A stretch of 64,000 bases of DNA from positions 50,852,745 through 50,916,744 of the forward strand of contig CM055105.1 in NCBI GenBank assembly GCA_029204225.1. The letters run 5' to 3'. The translations under genes and the position numbers were made by a program. The stretch is from Diphasiastrum complanatum (taxonomy: Eukaryota; Streptophyta; Lycopodiopsida; Lycopodiales; Lycopodiaceae). Of this stretch, positions 54,608 through 64,000 are shown piece by piece. Below the pieces are notes generated by a model. The model searched no databases, had not been told where the DNA came from, and saw only the letters and a list, made by a program, of their open reading frames with translations. Position 1 is the first letter of the stretch; each line of letters opens with the position of its first letter.

Positions 54608-55395
54608 CTCTATTCATAGCCATTTGAATAATACACATAATAACATCACTTCAGTAAAACACACGAGTTGCCAGAATGTTTCTCTAACAAACAAGCTTAC
54701 TTGCTCATGTACTTAGCTATAGAATTTTCAAACTTGGTACTTGAGGTAGCCTCTTGATTCTTTGTCTTTCAATTCAAAAAGCAAGGGACACATCATTTGT
54801 GCTTATGTATTTGTATGTTATAAAAAGGTTATATTTTTATTTATTAGAATGTGTTAACTTGATGATAATGTAATAAGGCATGGAATCGAGTAGACTACCC
54901 CAGTACCAAGTTCAATTGCAAATATAGTATGACATGGATAGGTCTTGCTTGCTTGAGAACTATATGAATATTGCATGACATGCATAGGTCGAGCTTGTTT
55001 GAGAAATATATTCACCATCTCGTAGAGAATAATCAATAACAATGTTAAAAAAAAGTAGTTCCAATACTTAGTAGAAAATTTATGCTCACTAACATCAAAT
55101 TTGTACTGTGGATTTTTTGTCCATTCTCAAATTTCATTCGCAAAAAAATTTGACTTATTAATCTTGCATGACAATTTATGTCATACTTCCTCACTATGAT
55201 GTGCATTGCAAAGGATCTAAATATTGGTGAAAGATGTTTTGTTAGAAACTACTCTTAGTCACAAACATGATATCGAAAGAGAAAGTAGAATGTCAGGATA
55301 TCAAAATTGTTAAATGCAAGTAAATATGCAACAACATGAATGAATCTAGATTAACAAAAACATGTTTTGAAACGTGTACAAAATGACCCCATGAA

Positions 55396-56659
55396 ATATT
55401 GGACGAGTATAAATCAAATGAGTAATGCTCGAAGGAGGCTTGGTTGTGGCATAAATAAATTGAAAGTCAAGACATGTAGGATAAGCATTAGCAAGGGCAT
55501 CAATGAAGTGGGATGAATAATTGTAAGTGCAAGTACACAGGCCAAGAAATGGGATAGAGCATATGCATCGGCATTATTTTTTCCACAACGATAATGAAGA
55601 TCATAATGAAATGTTTGATAAAACTACATCTAGCAGACTATCAATCCCTAAGTGTCTTCTGAGAATGCAATTATTGAAGAGACCGTTGATTAAGATGAAG
55701 GTCAAAAGAGACATGTCTAAAGCAATGGTGCCATTTTTTCAAAGCATTGACAAAGCAAGCAATTTTGTTTCATGCATACAATAGCATGTTTCATAAAAAC
55801 ATAAATGATACCCCAACAGGGTGACAAAGAATAGCACCAACACCAACAACACTGGCGTCAATCTCAACAAATTACTTATGATCAAAATTTGGTAGAGCTA
55901 ACACAGGACGTTATTGAATGACTCTTGATAAATAATTGTTCAATGAAAAATAGATTCCTTTTATAACAACACATGTCAAGAATAGACTTATGTAAATGTG
56001 TAGCAAGATTGAGAAACATTTGAACCTCATGGACGTGGTGGCAGCAAATTTGGAACGTTTCACACATATAAATCGAGCAAAAGCCAAAAAACCAAAAAAT
56101 TGATAAGCAATTCCTAGATCTAACAGACATTTGTTCTTAGAAACAAAAAGAACACTTGGATTGTTTGGCATAAAGCAAGTGTGATCATAAGACTTCAAAA
56201 ACCAAGGATAAATGAAGAATATGAGACTAACAGTTGTGACTAAAAACTAGAATTTATCAAAATAAAGTAGCATGCAAACATCAATGAGAAATCAAAAGAT
56301 TTTACTCATGACGTTTTGGAAAGTAGCATGCCCAATAAAAATGTCAAAAGCTAAAACACAAAATTCTTATAACCAAAAATGTACAAAAATCAATCTTCTA
56401 CATGTCACCTAGGTGAATACAAATCTAATGATAACCTCTACAAAGATCAATTTTAGAAAGATAGAAGCTGTATCCAGGTGGTCAAATAGGTCATCTATGT
56501 CGGGAATAGGATATTTATTTCAAATAGTAAGACGACTAAGAGCACCATAATCAATACAAAGACGATTTGTACTGTCTTTTTTATCCACAAGCAAAACAAG
56601 AGTGTGATATAGAGTTTGACTAGGCTGGGCAAGGCCTTGAGCTAAAAGATAAAAAATGC
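55396..56659 (-). pseudogene. Ty3/gypsy RT-RNase H pseudogene, unit 2
   Basis: Near-identical to the unit 1 copy and carrying the same disabling changes, so decay came before amplification. Confidence 0.82.
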
Positions 56660-57205
56660 CACTGATTAATTAATTAATTAAATGCTATGGTCCTCCCCAA
56701 AGAAATAAATAAACTCCCTATTTAATTCTAGTTTTTTTGGCTTTTTTGGGTCTTTTTTTGGCATTTTTTTAGGTTGTTTTGGGGTGTGGGAACTTTTAAA
56801 AATAAATAATTAATTAATTAACGATTGTAGGGTTCACCACGGTTCACCCTAAAATGTCTGAGAACCGTACGGTTCACTGTACGGTTCTGAGAACCATGGT
56901 GAACCGCTCAAGGTTCTCAATTCTATGTTAAGCATATAGAATATTTTGTTATTGAAACAAAATCTAACATTTTTCTTTATTGACTGTACTATTTACTGCA
57001 GACTATAAATCTGTAATAATATGTTAAACATATAGAATATTTTGTTATTGAAACAAAATCTAACATTTTTCTTTATTGACTGTACTACTTACTACAGACT
57101 ATAAATCTGTAAATTATTATAGACTCTAAAAATATGAGTTTTACTGCAGACCATAAAGCATATAGTCATATTTAACTGTGTTAAACAGTCATGATAAATA
57201 AATGT

Positions 57206-57208
<3 letters not shown>

Positions 57209-57301
<93 letters not shown>
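57209..57301. repeat. (TA)n microsatellite, unit 2
   Basis: 93 bp, the longest of the four. It accounts for the extra length of unit 2. Confidence 0.95.
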
Positions 57302-57303
<2 letters not shown>

Positions 57304-58091
57304 CTCTATTCATAGCCATTTGAATAATACACATAATAACATCACTTCAGTAAAACACACGAGTTGCCAGAATGTTTCTCTAACAAACAAGCTTACTTGC
57401 TCATGTACTTAGCTATAGAATTTTCAAACTTGGTACTTGAGGTAGCCTCTTGATTCTTTGTCTTTCAATTCAAAAAGCAAGGGACACATCATTTGTGCTT
57501 ATGTATTTGTATGTTATAAAAAGGTTATATTTTTATTTATTAGAATGTGTTAACTTGATGATAATGTAATAAGGCATGGAATCGAGTAGACTACCCCAGT
57601 ACCAAGTTCAATTGCAAATATAGTATGACATGGATAGGTCTTGCTTGCTTGAGAACTATATGAATATTGCATGACATGCATAGGTCGAGCTTGTTTGAGA
57701 AATATATTCACCATCTCGTAGAGAATAATCAATAACAATGTTAAAAAAAAGTAGTTCCAATACTTAGTAGAAAATTTATGCTCACTAACATCAAATTTGT
57801 ACTGTGGATTTTTTGTCCATTCTCAAATTTCATTCGCAAAAAAATTTGACTTATTAATCTTGCATGACAATTTATGTCATACTTCCTCACTATGATGTGC
57901 ATTGCAAAGGATCTAAATATTGGTGAAAGATGTTTTGTTAGAAACTACTCTTAGTCACAAACATGATATCGAAAGAGAAAGTAGAATGTCAGGATATCAA
58001 AATTGTTAAATGCAAGTAAATATGCAACAACATGAATGAATCTAGATTAACAAAAACATGTTTTGAAACGTGTACAAAATGACCCCATGAA

Positions 58092-59355
58092 ATATTGGAC
58101 GAGTATAAATCAAATGAGTAATGCTCGAAGGAGGCTTGGTTGTGGCATAAATAAATTGAAAGTCAAGACATGTAGGATAAGCATTAGCAAGGGCATCAAT
58201 GAAGTGGGATGAATAATTGTAAGTGCAAGTACACAGGCCAAGAAATGGGATAGAGCATATGCATCGGCATTATTTTTTCCACAACGATAATGAAGATCAT
58301 AATGAAATGTTTGATAAAACTACATCTAGCAGACTATCAATCCCTAAGTGTCTTCTGAGAATGCAATTATTGAAGAGACCGTTGATTAAGATGAAGGTCA
58401 AAAGAGACATGTCTAAAGCAATGGTGCCATTTTTTCAAAGCATTGACAAAGCAAGCAATTTTGTTTCATGCATACAATAGCATGTTTCATAAAAACATAA
58501 ATGATACCCCAACAGGGTGACAAAGAATAGCACCAACACCAACAACACTGGCGTCAATCTCAACAAATTACTTATGATCAAAATTTGGTAGAGCTAACAC
58601 AGGACGTTATTGAATGACTCTTGATAAATAATTGTTCAATGAAAAATAGATTCCTTTTATAACAACACATGTCAAGAATAGACTTATGTAAATGTGTAGC
58701 AAGATTGAGAAACATTTGAACCTCATGGACGTGGTGGCAGCAAATTTGGAACGTTTCACACATATAAATCGAGCAAAAGCCAAAAAACCAAAAAATTGAT
58801 AAGCAATTCCTAGATCTAACAGACATTTGTTCTTAGAAACAAAAAGAACACTTGGATTGTTTGGCATAAAGCAAGTGTGATCATAAGACTTCAAAAACCA
58901 AGGATAAATGAAGAATATGAGACTAACAGTTGTGACTAAAAACTAGAATTTATCAAAATAAAGTAGCATGCAAACATCAATGAGAAATCAAAAGATTTTA
59001 CTCATGACGTTTTGGAAAGTAGCATGCCCAATAAAAATGTCAAAAGCTAAAACACAAAATTCTTATAACCAAAAATGTACAAAAATCAATCTTCTACATG
59101 TCACCTAGGTGAATACAAATCTAATGATAACCTCTACAAAGATCAATTTTAGAAAGATAGAAGCTGTATCCAGGTGGTCAAATAGGTCATCTATGTCGGG
59201 AATAGGATATTTATTTCAAATAGTAAGACGACTAAGAGCACCATAATCAATACAAAGACGATTTGTACTGTCTTTTTTATCCACAAGCAAAACAAGAGTG
59301 TGATATAGAGTTTGACTAGGCTGGGCAAGGCCTTGAGCTAAAAGATAAAAAATGC
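58092..59355 (-). pseudogene. Ty3/gypsy RT-RNase H pseudogene, unit 3
   Basis: Near-identical to the unit 1 and 2 copies, with the same stops and frame changes. Confidence 0.82.
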
Positions 59356-59901
59356 CACTGATTAATTAATTAATTAAATGCTATGGTCCTCCCCAAAGAA
59401 ATAAATAAACTCCCTATTTAATTCTAGTTTTTTTGGCTTTTTTGGGTCTTTTTTTGGCATTTTTTTAGGTTGTTTTGGGGTGTGGGAACTTTTAAAAATA
59501 AATAATTAATTAATTAACGATTGTAGGGTTCACCACGGTTCACCCTAAAATGTCTGAGAACCGTACGGTTCACTGTACGGTTCTGAGAACCATGGTGAAC
59601 CGCTCAAGGTTCTCAATTCTATGTTAAGCATATAGAATATTTTGTTATTGAAACAAAATCTAACATTTTTCTTTATTGACTGTACTATTTACTGCAGACT
59701 ATAAATCTGTAATAATATGTTAAACATATAGAATATTTTGTTATTGAAACAAAATCTAACATTTTCCTTTATTGACTGTACTACTTACTACAGACTATAA
59801 ATCTGTAAATTATTATAGACTCTAAAAATATGAGTTTTACTGCAGACCATAAAGCATATAGTCATATTTAACTGTGTTAAACAGTCATGATAAATAAATG
59901 T

Positions 59902-59904
<3 letters not shown>

Positions 59905-59951
<47 letters not shown>
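59905..59951. repeat. (TA)n microsatellite, unit 3
   Basis: 47 bp, the same length as in unit 1. Confidence 0.95.
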
Positions 59952-59953
<2 letters not shown>

Positions 59954-60741
59954 CTCTATTCATAGCCATTTGAATAATACACATAATAACATCACTTCAG
60001 TAAAACACACGAGTTGCCAGAATGTTTCTCTAACAAACAAGCTTACTTGCTCATGTACTTAGCTATAGAATTTTCAAACTTGGTACTTGAGGTAGCCTCT
60101 TGATTCTTTGTCTTTCAATTCAAAAAGCAAGGGACACATCATTTGTGCTTATGTATTTGTATGTTATAAAAAGGTTATATTTTTATTTATTAGAATGTGT
60201 TAACTTGATGATAATGTAATAAGGCATGGAATCGAGTAGACTACCCCAGTACCAAGTTCAATTGCAAATATAGTATGACATGGATAGGTCTTGCTTGCTT
60301 GAGAACTATATGAATATTGCATGACATGCATAGGTCGAGCTTGTTTGAGAAATATATTCACCATCTCGTAGAGAATAATCAATAACAATGTTAAAAAAAA
60401 GTAGTTCCAATACTTAGTAGAAAATTTATGCTCACTAACATCAAATTTGTACTGTGGATTTTTTGTTCATTCTCAAATTTCATTCGCAAAAAAATTTGAC
60501 TTATTAATCTTGCATGACAATTTATGTCATACTTCCTCACTATGATGTGCATTGCAAAGGATCTAAATATTGGTGAAAGATGTTTTGTTAGAAACTACTC
60601 TTAGTCACAAACATGATATCGAAAGAGAAAGTAGAATGTCAGGATATCAAAATTGTTAAATGCAAGTAAATATGCAACAACATGAATGAATCTAGATTAA
60701 CAAAAACATGTTTTGAAACGTGTACAAAATGACCCCATGAA

Positions 60742-62005
60742 ATATTGGACGAGTATAAATCAAATGAGTAATGCTCGAAGGAGGCTTGGTTGTGGCATAA
60801 ATAAATTGAAAGTCAAGACATGTAGGATAAGCATTAGCAAGGGCATCAATGAAGTGGGATGAATAATTGTAAGTGCAAGTACACAGGCCAAGAAATGGGA
60901 TAGAGCATATGCATCGGCATTATTTTTTCCACAACGATAATGAAGATCATAATGAAATGTTTGATAAAACTACATCTAGCAGACTATCAATCCCTAAGTG
61001 TCTTCTGAGAATGCAATTATTGAAGAGACCGTTGATTAAGATGAAGGTCAAAAGAGACATGTCTAAAGCAATGGTGCCATTTTTTCAAAGCATTGACAAA
61101 GCAAGCAATTTTGTTTCATGCATACAATAGCATGTTTCATAAAAACATAAATGATACCCCAACAGGGTGACAAAGAATAGCACCAACACCAACAACACTG
61201 GCGTCAATCTCAACAAATTACTTATGATCAAAATTTGGTAGAGCTAACACAGGACGTTATTGAATGACTCTTGATAAATAATTGTTCAATGAAAAATAGA
61301 TTCCTTTTATAACAACACATGTCAAGAATAGACTTATGTAAATGTGTAGCAAGATTGAGAAACATTTGAACCTCATGGACGTGGTGGCAGCAAATTTGGA
61401 ACGTTTCACACATATAAATCGAGCAAAAGCCAAAAAATCAAAAAATTGATAAGCAATTCCTAGATCTAACAGACATTTGTTCTTAGAAACAAAAAGAACA
61501 CTTGGATTGTTTGGCATAAAGCAAGTGTGATCATAAGACTTCAAAAACCAAGGATAAATGAAGAATATGAGACTAACAGTTGTGACTAAAAACTAGAATT
61601 TATCAAAATAAAGTAGCATGCAAACATCAATGAGAAATCAAAAGATTTTACTCATGACGTTTTGGAAAGTAGCATGCCCAATAAAAATGTCAAAAGCTAA
61701 AACACAAAATTCTTATAACAAAAAATGTACAAAAATCAATCTTCTACATGTCACCTAGGTGAATACAAATCTAATGATAACCTCTACAAAGATCAACTTT
61801 AGAAAGATAGAAGCTGTATCCAGGTGGTCAAATAGGTCATCTATGTCGGGAATAGGATATTTATTTCAAATAGTAAGACGACTAAGAGCACCATAATCAA
61901 TACAAAGACGATTTGTACTGTCTTTTTTATCCACAAGCAAAACAAGAGTGTGATATAGAGTTTGACTAGGCTGGGCAAGGCCTTGAGCTAAAAGATAAAA
62001 AATGC
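60742..62005 (-). pseudogene. Ty3/gypsy RT-RNase H pseudogene, unit 4
   Basis: Same as the other units apart from single-base changes, for example CCAAAAAATCAAAA near 61430 where the others have CCAAAAAACCAAAA. Confidence 0.82.
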
Positions 62006-62552
62006 CACTGATTAATTAATTAATTAAATGCTATGGTCCTCCCCAAAGAAATAAATAAACTCCCTATTTAATTCTAGTTTTTTTGGCTTTTTTGGGTCTT
62101 TTTTTGGCATTTTTTTAGGTTGTTTTGGGGTGTGGGAACTTTTAAAAATAAATAATTAATTAATTAACGATTGTAGGGTTCACCACGGTTCACCCTTAAA
62201 ATGTCTGAGAACCGTACGGTTCACTGTACGGTTCTGAGAACCATGGTGAACCGCTCAAGGTTCTCAATTCTATGTTAAGCATATAGAATATTTTGTTATT
62301 GAAACAAAATCTAACATTTTTCTTTATTGACTGTACTATTTACTGCAGACTATAAATCTGTAATAATATGTTAAACATATAGAATATTTTGTTATTGAAA
62401 CAAAATCTAACATTTTCCTTTATTGACTGTACTACTTACTACAGAATATAAATCTGTAAATTATTACAGACTCTAAAAATATGAGTTTTACTGCAGACCA
62501 TAAAGCATATGGTCATATTTAACTGTGTTAAACAGTCATGATAAATAAATGT

Positions 62553-62555
<3 letters not shown>

Positions 62556-62618
<63 letters not shown>
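62556..62618. repeat. (TA)n microsatellite, unit 4
   Basis: 63 bp; explains the 16-bp excess of unit 4 over unit 1. Confidence 0.95.
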
Positions 62619-62620
<2 letters not shown>

Positions 62621-63408
62621 CTCTATTCATAGCCATTTGAATAATACACATAATAACATCACTTCAGTAAAACACACGAGTTGCCAGAATGTTTCTCTAA
62701 CAAACAAGCTTACTTGCTCATGTACTTAGCTATAGAATTTTCAAACTTGGTACTTGAGGTAGCCTCTTGATTCTTTGTCTTTCAATTCAAAAAGCAAGGG
62801 ACACATCATTTGTGCTTATGTATTTGTATGTTATAAAAAGGTTATATTTTTATTTATTAGAATGTGTTAACTTGATGATAATGTAATAAGGCATGGAATC
62901 GAGTAGACTACCCCAGTACCAAGTTCAATTGCAAATATAGTATGACATGGATAGGTCTTGCTTGCTTGAGAACTATATGAATATTGCATGACATGCATAG
63001 GTCGAGCTTGTTTGAGAAATATATTCACCATCTCGTAGAGAATAATCAATAACAATGTTAAAAAAAAGTAGTTCCAATACTTAGTAGAAAATTTATGCTC
63101 ACTAACATCAAATTTGTACTGTGGATTTTTTGTCCATTCTCAAATTTCATTCGCAAAAAAATTTGACTTATTAATCTTGCATGACAATTTATGTCATACT
63201 TCCTCACTATGATGTGCATTGCAAAGGATCTAAATATTGGTGAAAGATGTTTTGTTAGAAACTACTCTTAGTCACAAACATGATATCGAAAGAGAAAGTA
63301 GAATGTCAGGATATCAAAATTGTTAAATGCAAGTAAATATGCAACAACATGAATGAATCTAGATTAACAAAAACATGTTTTGAAACGTGTACAAAATGAC
63401 CCCATGAA

Positions 63409-64000
63409 ATATTGGACGAGTATAAATCAAATGAGTAATGCTCGAAGGAGGCTTGGTTGTGGCAAAAATAAATTGAAAGTCAAGACATGTAGGATAAGCA
63501 TTAGCAAGGGCATCAATGAAGTGGGATGAATAATTGTAAGTGCAAGTACACAGGCCAAGAAATGGGATAGAGCATATGCATCGGCATTATTTTTTCCACA
63601 ACGATAATGAAGATCATAATGAAATGTTTGATAAAACTACATCTAGCAGACTATCAATCCCTAAGTGTCTTCTGAGAATGCAATTATTGAAGAGACCGTT
63701 GATTAAGATGAAGGTCAAAAGAGACATGTCTAAAGCAATGGTGCCATTTTTTCAAAGCATTGACAAAGCAAGCAATTTTGTTTCATGCATACAATAGCAT
63801 GTTTCATAAAAACATAAATGATACCCCAACAGGGTGACAAAGAATAGCACCAACACCAACAACACTGGCGTCAATCTCAACAAATTACTTATGATCAAAA
63901 TTTGGTAGAGCTAACACAGGACGTTATTGAATGACTCTTGATAAATAATTGTTCAATGAAAAAGAGATTCCTTTTATAACAACACATGTCAAGAATAGAC
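63409..64000 (-). pseudogene. Ty3/gypsy RNase H pseudogene, unit 5 (cut by the window edge)
   Basis: Only the RNase H part is inside the window. Confidence 0.78.

Larger units (their letters stand above)
52009..64000. repeat. Tandem array of ~2.65 kb units
   Basis: Units 52009-54659 (2651), 54660-57355 (2696), 57356-60005 (2650), 60006-62672 (2667) and a partial one from 62673. Copies differ at only a handful of single bases. Length differences equal the (TA)n differences (47, 93, 47 and 63 bp) plus a 1-bp indel in a CCCTTAAA/CCCTAAA run (units 2 and 3). Unit content in order: old-satellite segment, minus-strand gypsy RT-RNase H pseudogene, AT-rich palindromic segment, ~95-bp duplication, (TA)n. 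The array continues past the window. Confidence 0.95.

Noticed and set aside
57092-57412. Tyr-Ile repeat proteins on both strands (also at 62439-62729)
   Set aside because: They are read-through of (TA)n microsatellites, not genes.

Overview
This window looks like repeat-dominated nuclear DNA of a land plant; I cannot name the species. It is AT-rich. It is packed with nested Ty1/copia LTR retrotransposons whose primer-binding sites match initiator tRNA-Met (TGGTATCAGAGC), and it carries GT-AG introns, old satellite DNA and decayed Ty3/gypsy fragments. I see no rRNA, tRNA, operon or other sign of bacterial or organellar origin. Only two long reading frames are uninterrupted: a copia polyprotein at 31865-35347 and an unusual ORF at 48263-50131.

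Layout. 1-3871: non-autonomous copia element A1. 3872-4889: LTR, primer site and gag start of copia family C. 4883-7552: arm 1 of a large inverted duplication. 7619-13406: copia element B, complete in domains but broken. 13746-17158: 3'-truncated copia R1 on the minus strand. 17159-23271: a divergent gene pair, of which arm 2 (17501-20154) is the part shared with arm 1, interrupted by a solo LTR at 20554-21385. 24133-25212: a gypsy integrase tail and an unknown short frame. 25849-28690: copia R2 (family C, minus). 28695-29859: an unknown intron-containing gene (minus). 30038-35341: copia element D with an intact polyprotein but no 3' end. 35341-45204: old satellite with about 0.87 kb periodicity, a long-TIR unit, a direct-repeat pair, and copia element A2 (40880-44017) holding a nested solo LTR. 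45205-51103: non-autonomous element E. 51104-52008: satellite. 52009-64000: a young tandem array of about 2.65 kb units.

The most interesting locus is the pseudogene at 18952-23271. Pieced across probable introns it reads as a ParB-like domain followed by a beta-class N4/N6 DNA methyltransferase: a DIPY motif IV, an HVWYKPN/EIEYITIGYY block, then a motif I of the FxGxG type. A Ser-rich gene is transcribed away from it. Between the two lie a cluster of about a dozen copies of the palindrome CCTATGCTNAGCATAGG at roughly 41-bp spacing, and a telomere-like tract. The module occurs twice, inverted, and each copy has decayed differently.

Second, elements A1, A2 and E are copia-like LTR elements in which the integrase and reverse transcriptase core is replaced by a conserved Cys/Lys-rich domain. 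It is present once in A1, in part in A2, and twice in E, which carries an open 622-codon frame.

Third, the terminal 12 kb is a near-identical tandem array. Each unit contains a minus-strand Ty3/gypsy RT-RNase H pseudogene and a piece of the older satellite. Unit lengths (2651, 2696, 2650, 2667) are fully explained by (TA)n length plus one 1-bp indel. All motif and homology calls come from reading translations by eye; none was tested against a database.
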